Source of the DNA: Sphingomicrobium nitratireducens
GTDB taxonomy: Bacteria; Pseudomonadota; Alphaproteobacteria; Sphingomonadales; Sphingomonadaceae
DNA length: 64,000 bases
Assembly: GCF_026157035.1 (NCBI RefSeq)
Contig: NZ_JANJZA010000001.1
Location: 847,001 to 911,000 of the forward strand
Direction of reading: 5' to 3'
Made by a program: the position numbers and the translations under genes. Below the pieces are notes generated by a model that did no database searches, was not told where the DNA came from, and saw only the letters and a program-made list of their open reading frames with translations. Shown here one piece after another: positions 39,401 through 46,272 of this stretch; the first letter of the stretch is position 1; every line of letters begins with the position of its first letter.

Positions 39401-40428
39401 TGAAGCGTCTTCTTTCCGCACTGGTCGGGGCCGCAGGACTTGCCGCTTCGCCCGCCCTGGCTGCCGACGATCCGCTGTTCGCCAGCGACGACGTTCTCCA
39501 GCTGACCATCAAGGGCCCGATCAGCACGATCGCCAAGAATGCCGCGGAGTCCACGCGGCCCTATGACGCCACGCTGCAGGTCGGCGCGGAGGCGCTGCCC
39601 ATCCAGCTTTCGGCGCGCGGCCTTTCCAGGCGCAACAAGATACTGTGCACCTTCCCGCCGCTGCGGGTCGATCTCAAGGCCAAGGCACCCGACAATTCGG
39701 TGATGAAGGGCCAGAAGCGGCTGAAGCTCGTGACGCACTGCCGCGACAATTCGGTCTACCAGCAGGTCGCGATGCGCGAATATGCCGCCTATCGGCTCTA
39801 CAACGCGCTCACGCCGGAAAGCCTCAGGGTTCGGCTCGCCAACATCCGCTACGTCGACCCCGACGGGAAGGAGGTAGCGACCCGCTACGGCTTCTTTATC
39901 GAGGACATTGACGACCTCGCCAAGCGCATGAGCGGCAAGGAAGTCGAGGTCGCGCGTATCGGCATCAGCGCGCTCGATACGGGCGATGCGGCGCGTTACG
40001 AGCTGTTCCAGTACATGATCGGCAATACCGACTGGTCGATGCTTCAGGGCCCCGGCGGGCGCTGCTGCCACAACAGCAAGCTGATCGGCGCCACGGTGAC
40101 CGACCGCATGGGGCTGACGCCGGTGCCGTACGACTTCGACCAGTCGGGGCTGGTCGACGCGCCCTACGCGATCCCGTCCGAGCAGTTGAAGATCCGCAGC
40201 GTGCGCCAGCGTTACTATTGGGGGCTGTGCGCGCACAACGGTGCGGTCAAGCGCGCGCGTCCCGAGTTCCTGGCGGCGCGGGGCACGCTCGTGTCGACCC
40301 TTTCCTCGCTCGCTGGGCTCGATGCCCGCGAGAAGAAGAAGATGCAGTCCTATCTGGACGATTTCTTCGACGATATCTCGAGCGAGGAATCGCTCGAAGG
40401 CAAGCTGCTGAAGACCTGCCGTTCGTAG
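39400..40428 (+). CDS. Secreted protein distantly resembling CotH-type kinases (342 aa)
   Basis: A signal peptide spans residues 1-22 (ASPALAAD). The body follows the order of CotH kinase-like proteins: an LSARGLSRRNK strand region, KLVTHCRDNSVYQQVAMREY, then RYGFFIEDIDDLAKR (Glu of the kinase core), IGNTDWSML, a downstream Asn, and VPYDFDQSGLV, comparable to the GNTD ... N ... P-W-DFD-x-S metal/catalytic region of CotH. Seven or more cysteines suggest periplasmic disulfides. The ATG overlaps the phosphatase stop. Its 3' end overlaps the convergent lipoprotein gene by 79 bp. The kinase relation is my motif reading, not proven; otherwise a hypothetical exported protein. Confidence 0.55.
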   Translation: MKRLLSALVGAAGLAASPALAADDPLFASDDVLQLTIKGPISTIAKNAAESTRPYDATLQVGAEALPIQLSARGLSRRNKILCTFPPLRVDLKAKAPDNSVMKGQKRLKLVTHCRDNSVYQQVAMREYAAYRLYNALTPESLRVRLANIRYVDPDGKEVATRYGFFIEDIDDLAKRMSGKEVEVARIGISALDTGDAARYELFQYMIGNTDWSMLQGPGGRCCHNSKLIGATVTDRMGLTPVPYDFDQSGLVDAPYAIPSEQLKIRSVRQRYYWGLCAHNGAVKRARPEFLAARGTLVSTLSSLAGLDAREKKKMQSYLDDFFDDISSEESLEGKLLKTCRS

Positions 40429-41231
40429 ACCGACAGGCGGCCCTTGCGAGTATCGCTGCCCTCGTCGGCGAGGACGACGCGCCCGTCGGGCATGACCGCA
40501 ATCCCCTCGGTATGCGGATGGCGTCCTGCGGCGAGCCGGACGGTCGCGACGGGTTCGCCCTTTTCGTCGATCGCCACCATCATCCGGTCGCGTGCCGAGA
40601 CAATCAGGAGACGCCCGGTCGATGCGTCCCATTCGAGTCCCGAAGGCCTGAAACCGTCCTGCTGGTCCTCGGGCATGATCGCGTCGAGCGGGACGGAAAG
40701 CCAGGGCGTTTCGGTTTCGAGGCGGCGCTGCCCGCCGATCGCCCAGCGGTAGATGTCGAGCCTCTTCGCGCCCTCGTCGCCGCGGAACCGCTTGCACAGG
40801 ATGAGGAGGTGGTCGCGCTCGGGGGCCTGGCTGAGCCCCTCGATCTCGCAGCGCGGGCCGATCCCGGTATCGAACACGCGGTAGTCGACCCGGTCCCCGT
40901 GCCTTCCGGGCCTTGTCTCGTAAAGTAGCCCGTCGCTGGTGATGAGGAACAGGAGGTCGCCCGCCGCCGCAATTCCCTCGAAGTCGCCTTCGATGGTGGG
41001 GTCGCCCAGCGCAAAGACCCGCAACGTGCGCCCGCGCCTGATGTCGACCTCGAACACGATGGCGTGCTCGTCATTGTGGGTGAACACGCTGTTCGGTCCG
41101 GCGACCGCTAGGCCCGAGACTTCCTTGAGTGTGGCGGGGAGGGTGATCTGCACGCGGTCGCGCGGCTTGAGGTCGCACCCGGAAAGACCGAGCGCTAGGG
41201 CAATAGGCAGCCAGAGAAGCGCGCGGCGCAT
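40350..41231 (-). CDS. SdiA-regulated / phytase-like beta-propeller lipoprotein (293 aa)
   Basis: The lipoprotein signal is MRRALLWLPIALALGLSGC. The body contains repeated propeller blades: KEVSGLAVAGPNSVFTHNDE, DFEGIAAAGDLLFLITSDG, CEIEGLSQAPERDHLLILCK and HTEGIAVMPDGRVVLADEG. These E-G-x-A repeats match the SdiA-regulated (PF06977) and esterase/phytase-like propeller families. The last 20 or so residues (Ser/Lys-rich) are encoded antisense to the end of the CotH-like gene and look like read-through. It lies 2 bp after the DUF4956 gene, so both share a transcript. Confidence 0.72.
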   Translation of the reverse strand: MRRALLWLPIALALGLSGCDLKPRDRVQITLPATLKEVSGLAVAGPNSVFTHNDEHAIVFEVDIRRGRTLRVFALGDPTIEGDFEGIAAAGDLLFLITSDGLLYETRPGRHGDRVDYRVFDTGIGPRCEIEGLSQAPERDHLLILCKRFRGDEGAKRLDIYRWAIGGQRRLETETPWLSVPLDAIMPEDQQDGFRPSGLEWDASTGRLLIVSARDRMMVAIDEKGEPVATVRLAAGRHPHTEGIAVMPDGRVVLADEGSDTRKGRLSVYERQVFSSLPSSDSSLEISSKKSSR

Positions 41232-41233
41232 GC

Positions 41234-41902
41234 TCAGCCCTGCGTCTCCTCGTCGCCGTCGTCGACATCCCCTTCGTCGCGCCGATCCTCGTGGTTGTCG
41301 CGGAAGTAGCGGTGCGCGCCGGTCAGTCCGCCATAGTCGCCGAGCCAGAGGAACAGGATCGTGAAGTTGAACAGCACCGACATGACGAGCGCCACTTCGA
41401 GCGCGCCGATGCCTGCCGAAAGGCCGATGCCGATCGCGAGGAGGATGTAGAGCGCGTCTCCCGAGCTCTTGAGCGTGTTCCTGAACCGCACGCCGCCGAC
41501 GATGCCGGCGAGGCTGAAGGCGAGGGCGAGGCTGTTGTGCACGATGACGACGATCGCGGTGACAGCGATGGGGATCACGATGATTGTCTCGACCAGCGAC
41601 TGGTCATATTCCTTGCGCGCGCGGCTCGCCATGTAGGTCCAGCTGACGGGCAGGACGGTGAGGAGCGCCCCACCGATCGCGAATACCAGCCAGAGGAGGC
41701 TTTCGGTCAGGGTGCCGACACGGGTCGCGCCGATATCGATACTGTCGAACGGGTCGTCGCCGGGCCCGCGCAGCAGGTTCTCCGCACCGCCGATCGGCAG
41801 GAAATCGACGAAACCCGGGATCAGCGCGCTGGCGGCAAGAATGCTGCCGGTGACGACGAGGTAGAAGAGGGTAAGCGCCCAGGAAAGCCGCACTGCCCGC
41901 AT
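41234..41902 (-). CDS. DUF4956 family membrane protein (222 aa)
   Basis: Four to five hydrophobic segments. The family signature is SLALAFSLAGIVGGVRFRN followed by TLKSSGDALYILLAIGIGLS. The acidic C-terminal tail (DEGDVDDGDEETQG) is cytosolic. The biochemical role of DUF4956 is unknown; in many bacteria these genes lie beside CotH-like and VTC-type polyphosphate polymerase genes (recalled, not checked here). Here a CotH-like gene is nearby but no VTC domain gene is visible. It is the first gene of the unit with the propeller lipoprotein. Confidence 0.78.
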   Translation of the reverse strand: MRAVRLSWALTLFYLVVTGSILAASALIPGFVDFLPIGGAENLLRGPGDDPFDSIDIGATRVGTLTESLLWLVFAIGGALLTVLPVSWTYMASRARKEYDQSLVETIIVIPIAVTAIVVIVHNSLALAFSLAGIVGGVRFRNTLKSSGDALYILLAIGIGLSAGIGALEVALVMSVLFNFTILFLWLGDYGGLTGAHRYFRDNHEDRRDEGDVDDGDEETQG

Positions 41903-41978
41903 CGCCCTTGTCTCCTCCCGCTTCGATGGAGCGGACTGTAGGGCAAGCGGGCGCGGCCCGCCACATCAATAAAATGGG

Positions 41979-43217
41979 TCAGCCGGCAGCGCGCAGCTTG
42001 GCGTCGGCAGCGATGATAGCGTCGGCTTCGCTGCGCGCTGCGACTGCGAAGGGGCAGTCCGCCATCACCGCACGGTCGCGACCTGCGGCCTTGGCCTGGT
42101 AGAGCGCCTCGTCGGCGCGCTGCAGGCATCGGTCGATCGCTTCGCCGGGAAGCCAGCGGGCAAGGCCCATGGAAGCGCTGATCCTTCCGTCATAACCTGC
42201 GGGGGAAGGGACGATGCGAAAGCGCGCGCCGATCGACACGGCAAGGTCGCGCACGCCCGGATCGTCGAGTCCGCGCACGAGGAGCACGAATTCCTCGCCA
42301 CCGAGACGCGCGGCGATCGCCTTGTCGGGAAGCGCGTCGACCATCGAGGCGAGCAGGGCGCCGGTCGCGCGCAGGACGTGGTCGCCGCCGGCGTGCCCCG
42401 CCTTGTCGTTGACCTGCTTGAAATGGTCGAGATCGATGAGGATGGCCGCCCAGCTTTGCTCGTCGCCGGCCTCGAGGATCGCGCCGGTCCTGTCGAGGAA
42501 GGCGCGGCGGTTGGGCAGCGCGGTCAGCAAGTCGTGGCAGGCAAGGTGCTCCTTTTCCGCCACGGCGCTTTCGAGCACGGCATTGAGCGCGCCGAGCTGG
42601 TCCGCCAGCTGGCGGTTCTCGACGATCAGGCGCGCCGCAGACTGGCTCTCGCGCGTGAGCCCGCTCGAGCAGGCAACCACGGCCGCACCGATCGCAAGGA
42701 CCGAGGCAACCGGTTCGAATCCGACCTCGATTGTCATCTTGACGAGCCATGCGGACACCGAAATCGAAAACCCGACCAGGAACGCCCACATTACGCGCGG
42801 AACCGGGGACGCGGTAGCGCTGATCATCGCGACGCCGGTGATGACGACGCCCGCGACCAGGGTGGCGGAAAGACCGCCCGACCCGTCGGGAGGGACGAAC
42901 CACAAGAGGACGCCCCAGGTCAGCCCCGCGAACGCCATCCCGTAGGCGGTATTGTTGACCTCGCGGGTGACCGGTCGGTCGTGTTCGAGCGCTGCGACGA
43001 TGCGGCGCGTGTTGAACGCCGTGATGCTGATCGCCACGACGCGAAGCGCGATGCCGATGGCGAGTGCCCGGCCGAACGAGGCGACGAAGGCGACGTAGCA
43101 GAGGATCGCGACGCCGAGAAAGTTGGCGACCACGGACGTGCGCACGCGCTCGACCATCGCGCGCAGGAAGGCGCGTTCGATCTCGCTGTCGTAGCGATCG
43201 GGTTGACTCACGTTCAT
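41979..43217 (-). CDS. Membrane-bound GGDEF diguanylate cyclase (412 aa)
   Basis: Makes cyclic di-GMP. The N-terminal half has about six TM segments (residues 30-205). A short coiled linker (VENRQLADQLGALNAVLESA) leads to the GGDEF domain: HDLLTALPNRRAFLDR, LIDLDHFKQVND, and the active loop RLGGEEFVLLV (GGEEF, catalytically competent). An inhibitory RxxD is not evident five residues before the loop. I start at the ATG at 43217 (MNVSQPDRYD), with GGCAGGG upstream. It is isolated, between the DUF4956 unit and the L,D-transpeptidase terminator. No EAL domain gene is near. Confidence 0.9.
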   Translation of the reverse strand: MNVSQPDRYDSEIERAFLRAMVERVRTSVVANFLGVAILCYVAFVASFGRALAIGIALRVVAISITAFNTRRIVAALEHDRPVTREVNNTAYGMAFAGLTWGVLLWFVPPDGSGGLSATLVAGVVITGVAMISATASPVPRVMWAFLVGFSISVSAWLVKMTIEVGFEPVASVLAIGAAVVACSSGLTRESQSAARLIVENRQLADQLGALNAVLESAVAEKEHLACHDLLTALPNRRAFLDRTGAILEAGDEQSWAAILIDLDHFKQVNDKAGHAGGDHVLRATGALLASMVDALPDKAIAARLGGEEFVLLVRGLDDPGVRDLAVSIGARFRIVPSPAGYDGRISASMGLARWLPGEAIDRCLQRADEALYQAKAAGRDRAVMADCPFAVAARSEADAIIAADAKLRAAG

Positions 43218-43266
43218 TGCGGCCCTGCCTAACGACAAAGGCTTGCGAAGCCATGAACGCGGCGCA

Positions 43267-43300
43267 CAAAAAACGGGCGTCCCGTAGGACGCCCGTCCCC
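43267..43300 (-). terminator. Terminator of the L,D-transpeptidase gene
   Basis: On the minus strand ACGGGCGTCC (43296-43287) pairs with GGACGCCCGT (43282-43273) around a 4-nt loop, followed by six T residues. It lies 30 bp after the transpeptidase stop. Confidence 0.88.
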
Positions 43301-43328
43301 CCCGAAAGGGGTTGGCCGGGAAGCTTTC

Positions 43329-43925
43329 CTAGCTGGTGACGGTGACCCGCGTCCCGATCCCGGTTTCGCCGAACAATTGCTCGGCAAATTCGTGGGGCAG
43401 GCGAATGCAGCCGTGACTGGCCGGGTAGCCCGGGATGCGGCCCGCATGCAGCGCGACACCGTCCCAGGTAAGCCGCTGCATGTAGGGCATCGAGGCGTCG
43501 TCGTAGAGGTTCGAATAATGTTCGACGTTCTTTTCGAGGATTTCGAACGTGCCGGTCGGGGTCTCGTGACCGGGCTTGCCGCTCGAAATCGTCGAGACGC
43601 CGACGAGAATGCCGCCCTTCGTCACGAACGCTTTCTGTTCGGACAGGTCGACCACGATCTCGGTGCGGCCATTGACCGCGTTGGCGTCGAGCCAGGCGTA
43701 GTCGCCGGGCGCGAGGTCGGTGGTGCCGAGCTGGTCGGCCATCGTGTCGACGAGCCGCGCGGTGGTGGACGCTGCGGCAAGCGCCTGATCCATCGTCTGG
43801 ACAGGGGCTTCGGCGAACTCGAACGCGTCCTTTGCAGGCTGCGCATCGGCGGGCGTGGGATTGGTCATGGCGCCGACCAGGCCGAGCGAGGCCGTGGCCG
43901 CAAGCGCAAGGGCTAACGACTTCAT
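43329..43925 (-). CDS. L,D-transpeptidase, YkuD domain (198 aa)
   Basis: Exported cysteine transpeptidase acting on peptidoglycan 3-3 links or on tethering of proteins to the wall. A signal peptide spans about residues 1-29. The catalytic motif is HAGRIPGYPASHGCIRLP with Cys173; VVDLSEQKAFV and TPTGTFEI are typical of the fold. It starts at the ATG at 43925 (MKSLALALAA). It is monocistronic with its own terminator. It is divergent from the DUF2975/XRE unit across 232 bp that include that unit's palindromic operators. Confidence 0.92.
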   Translation of the reverse strand: MKSLALALAATASLGLVGAMTNPTPADAQPAKDAFEFAEAPVQTMDQALAAASTTARLVDTMADQLGTTDLAPGDYAWLDANAVNGRTEIVVDLSEQKAFVTKGGILVGVSTISSGKPGHETPTGTFEILEKNVEHYSNLYDDASMPYMQRLTWDGVALHAGRIPGYPASHGCIRLPHEFAEQLFGETGIGTRVTVTS

Positions 43926-44085
43926 GATACTGGCTCTTTTTCTGTTTCTGTTTGACCGAACCAATCGACGAGACGCAGCCGGGTTCCAATAGAGCTGCCC
44001 CCGTAACGATTGTGGGACAGGCACTGCGGCAACCCGTGCAATTCCGAAGCTCGATCGACCTGCGCCTTTGCTGTAAATATCGTTT

Positions 44086-44138
44086 ATCGATATTATCGAT
44101 TGACAATAAATCTCCGTCGATTTATCGAGAAACGATAA
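44086..44138 (+). promoter_or_regulatory. Promoter with two palindromic operators for the DUF2975/XRE unit
   Basis: ATCGATA-T-TATCGAT (44086-44100) is a perfect palindrome, and TTATCG-N5-CGATAA (44122-44138) is a second with the same TATCG half-site. TTGACA (44100-44105), 17 nt and TATCGA (44123-44128) form a plausible promoter, so one palindrome touches the -35 and the other covers the -10. Repression by the XRE protein encoded downstream is the obvious inference. Confidence 0.6.
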
Positions 44139-44157
44139 TCAAGGACAGGAGTTCGAA

Positions 44158-44679
44158 ATGTCATCATCCGCTGCAGACGACCGCCTGCTTGCCATCCTGC
44201 GCGTGGTCATCTGGACTGTCATGGTCCTGCTGATGATCGCGGGCGCGATCTTCGCCGGGCTTGCGATCGCCCTGCCGTTCATGGGGCCTGGAGGGGTCGA
44301 GGATCTGAACCTGGGAACTGACCCGGCCGCGCGCTGGGCGCTGATCGCCATGCTCGGACTCGGCATCGCCGTGCTGGTGCTCGCGCTGCGTTTCCTTTGG
44401 ACCCTTCTTGCGATCATCGACACGGTCGGCGAGGGCGATCCGTTCGTGCCCGCCAACGCCGACCGGCTCGAACGCATGGGCTGGCTCGCGGTCGCAGGGT
44501 TCGGCATCGCCTTCGTGATGGGACTGCTCGCCTTCTTCATCAAGGCGCGCGCGCCCGAGGCCCAGGTCAACGTCGAACTCGATCCCGGCATCCTGTTTCT
44601 GATCCTTGTCCTGTTCGTGCTGGCGCGCGTGTTCCGTCATGGCGCGGCGATGCGCGAGGACCTCGAGGGGACGGTCTGA
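44158..44679 (+). CDS. DUF2975 membrane protein (173 aa)
   Basis: Four TM segments, with the DUF2975 pattern LWTLLAIIDTVGEGDPFVPANADRLERMGWL between the second and third (quoted: DTVGEGDPFVPANADRL). Such proteins are almost always paired with a YozG-type XRE regulator, as here. The function is unknown, possibly stress- or envelope-linked. The stop overlaps the start of the regulator gene (TGATG). GGACAGGAG precedes the ATG. Its promoter region carries two palindromes. Confidence 0.82.
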   Translation: MSSSAADDRLLAILRVVIWTVMVLLMIAGAIFAGLAIALPFMGPGGVEDLNLGTDPAARWALIAMLGLGIAVLVLALRFLWTLLAIIDTVGEGDPFVPANADRLERMGWLAVAGFGIAFVMGLLAFFIKARAPEAQVNVELDPGILFLILVLFVLARVFRHGAAMREDLEGTV

Positions 44680-44882
44680 TGGAAATCGAAGTGCACCTCG
44701 ACGCGCTGCTCGCTTCGCGCAGGATGACGCTGACCGAGCTCGCCGAGCGGGTCGGGATGACGCTGGCCAACCTGTCGATCCTCAAGACCGGCAAGGCGCG
44801 CGCGATCCGCTTTTCCACGCTGGCGGCGATTTGCCGCGAACTGGATTGCCAGCCCGGGGACCTGCTCGCCTATCGCGACTGA
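44679..44882 (+). CDS. YozG-like XRE-family regulator (67 aa)
   Basis: A minimal helix-turn-helix protein, almost only the DNA-binding domain: MTLTELAERVGMTLANLSIL is the HTH, followed by KTGKARAIRFSTLAAICREL and CQPGDLLAY. This is the YozG/YdaS type that accompanies DUF2975 proteins. The ATG overlaps the upstream stop. It likely autoregulates the unit through the TATCG palindromes 540 bp upstream. A terminator follows 15 bp after the stop. Confidence 0.85.
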   Translation: MEIEVHLDALLASRRMTLTELAERVGMTLANLSILKTGKARAIRFSTLAAICRELDCQPGDLLAYRD

Positions 44883-44895
44883 TCGGGCGGCAAAG

Positions 44896-44932
44896 AAAAA
44901 GGGCGACCCCGAGGGGCCGCCCTTTCCTTTTC
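44896..44932. terminator. Bidirectional terminator between the XRE gene and rplL
   Basis: AAAGGGCGaCCCC pairs with GGGGcCGCCCTTT (44898-44925), with T-rich sequence on both strands outside the stem. It ends the DUF2975/XRE unit on the plus strand and rplJL on the minus strand. Confidence 0.85.
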
Positions 44933-44950
44933 CCGAGAGGGCAGAAGAGC

Positions 44951-45325
44951 TTACTTGAGCTCGACGGTGCCGCCGGCTTCTTCGATCTTCTTCTTGATCT
45001 CTTCGGCTTCGGCCTTCGAAGCACCTTCCTTGAGGGGCTTCGGAGCGCCTTCGACGAGCGCCTTGGCTTCGCCGAGGCCGAGACCGGTGATCGCGCGGAC
45101 TTCCTTGATGACGTTGATCTTCTTGCCACCGTCGCCGGTGAGGATCACGTCGAACTCGTCCTTTTCTTCAGCGGCCGGGGCAGCGCCACCAGCAGCCGGA
45201 CCAGCAACCGCAACCGCGGCCGAGGCCGAAACGCCCCACTTGTCTTCGAGCATCTTAGCCAGCTCGGCCGCCTCGAGGACGGTCAGTTCCGAAAGCTGGT
45301 CAACAATCTTTTCAAGATCAGCCAT
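44951..45325 (-). CDS. rplL: 50S ribosomal protein L7/L12 (124 aa)
   Basis: Stalk protein that recruits translation GTPases. It has an N-terminal dimerisation helix ([20 protein letters not shown]), an Ala/Gly-rich hinge (residues 38-54), and a C-terminal domain with [20 protein letters not shown] and [11 protein letters not shown]-type ending. The length is normal. It follows rplJ by 66 bp and ends at a bidirectional terminator, so read-through to rpoBC, common elsewhere, is not expected here. Confidence 0.98.
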   Translation of the reverse strand: MADLEKIVDQLSELTVLEAAELAKMLEDKWGVSASAAVAVAGPAAGGAAPAAEEKDEFDVILTGDGGKKINVIKEVRAITGLGLGEAKALVEGAPKPLKEGASKAEAEEIKKKIEEAGGTVELK

Positions 45326-45391
45326 TTTTCACTCCTTGGTGGACCCTATCGAAGGTCCGAATTGTCGTTGTTGATAAGAACCTAATCAGTC

Positions 45392-45898
45392 TCAGGCCGC
45401 GGCCTTGGCGCTCATGACGCGCGCCAACATGCCGCCGGGCTCCTTGGCGATCCGCGCGATCTTGGTCGCCGGGGCCTGGATGAGGCCCACGAGCGTACCA
45501 CGCAGTTCGTCGAGCGACGGCAGCTCTGCCAGAGCCTTGATCCCGTTCACGTCGAGGACGGTCTCGCCCATCGCGCCACCAACGATTTCGAATTTCTCGT
45601 TGGCCTTGGCGAATTCGACCGCGATTTTCGCGGCCGCGACGGGGTCTGCCGAAGTGGCCAGAGCGGTCGGACCCTTGAGCAGGTCGCCGATCGGGCTGTA
45701 CTTCGAACCCTCGAGCGCGATCAGGGCCAGCCGGTTCTTCGCAACCTTGAACTGTGCACCGGCGTCGCGCATCTTCGTGCGAAGTTCCGACGACTGGGCG
45801 ACCGTCAGACCGTTGTTACGGGTGACGACGACCACGCCGGTATCGGCGAAGACATGCTTCAGCTCGGCGACCAGATCAGCTTTTTGCGAACGATCCAT
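45392..45898 (-). CDS. rplJ: 50S ribosomal protein L10 (168 aa)
   Basis: Base of the L7/L12 stalk; binds 23S rRNA and, when in excess, its own mRNA leader. [13 protein letters not shown] at the start, [12 protein letters not shown] and KGPTALATS in the core. The C-terminal helix that carries L12 dimers is present. AGGAGT lies 4 nt before the ATG. A 7-bp hairpin (45921-45939) and a long leader of about 230 nt precede it, consistent with autogenous control of rplJL. Confidence 0.98.
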   Translation of the reverse strand: MDRSQKADLVAELKHVFADTGVVVVTRNNGLTVAQSSELRTKMRDAGAQFKVAKNRLALIALEGSKYSPIGDLLKGPTALATSADPVAAAKIAVEFAKANEKFEIVGGAMGETVLDVNGIKALAELPSLDELRGTLVGLIQAPATKIARIAKEPGGMLARVMSAKAAA

Positions 45899-46132
45899 GC
45901 CTTACTCCTAATCGTTCCGCCTGCCGGCCCATCCGGCAGACGGTTTGGAACGCCGGCGATTGCCGACATCCCGATTGTCCGTGGGGCATGAAAGGGCAGG
46001 GGTCCCAAGGAGCCGCGACAAGGCGCGAGCGTGGGCCCGGTAACTCTCTTTCCCCGTCTAGGCCGCAAATTAAGGGACGAATCCCAGCAGCTGTCTCGGA
46101 CGAGGCCCTCCCGAAGGAAGGCTCGGCGCGTC

Positions 46133-46159
46133 CTCTAGAGAATTTGTCGCCAGTGTCAA
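46133..46159 (-). promoter_or_regulatory. rplJL promoter candidate
   Basis: On the minus strand TTGACA (46159-46154), 15 nt, CTAGAG (46138-46133). It gives a leader of about 230 nt, long enough for L10-dependent control. Confidence 0.6.
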
Positions 46160-46208
46160 GCAGATGCGACCCAATGGCGACACCCCGCGCCTTTTCGTCG
46201 AAGCCCCC

Positions 46209-46235
46209 TTGTCGACGAACGGCGGACGCTTAGGC
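46209..46235 (+). promoter_or_regulatory. M16 protease promoter candidate
   Basis: TTGTCG (46209-46214), 15 nt, TTAGGC (46230-46235), about 30 nt before the start codon. Same spacing as the other elements, with one change in each conserved triplet-containing hexamer. Confidence 0.4.
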
Positions 46236-46272
46236 TCGCCTCCATCCAGTTTTCGTTTCCGGGGAGATATCA

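Larger units (their letters stand above)
45899..46272. other. rplJ leader and divergent region to the M16 gene
   Basis: 374 bp. The minus-strand part holds the rplJ promoter candidate (46133-46159) and its leader with a hairpin CTGCCGG/CCGGCAG at 45921-45939, 23 nt before the ATG. The plus-strand part holds a weaker promoter for the M16 protease (46209-46235). No coding sequence is evident. Confidence 0.55.
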
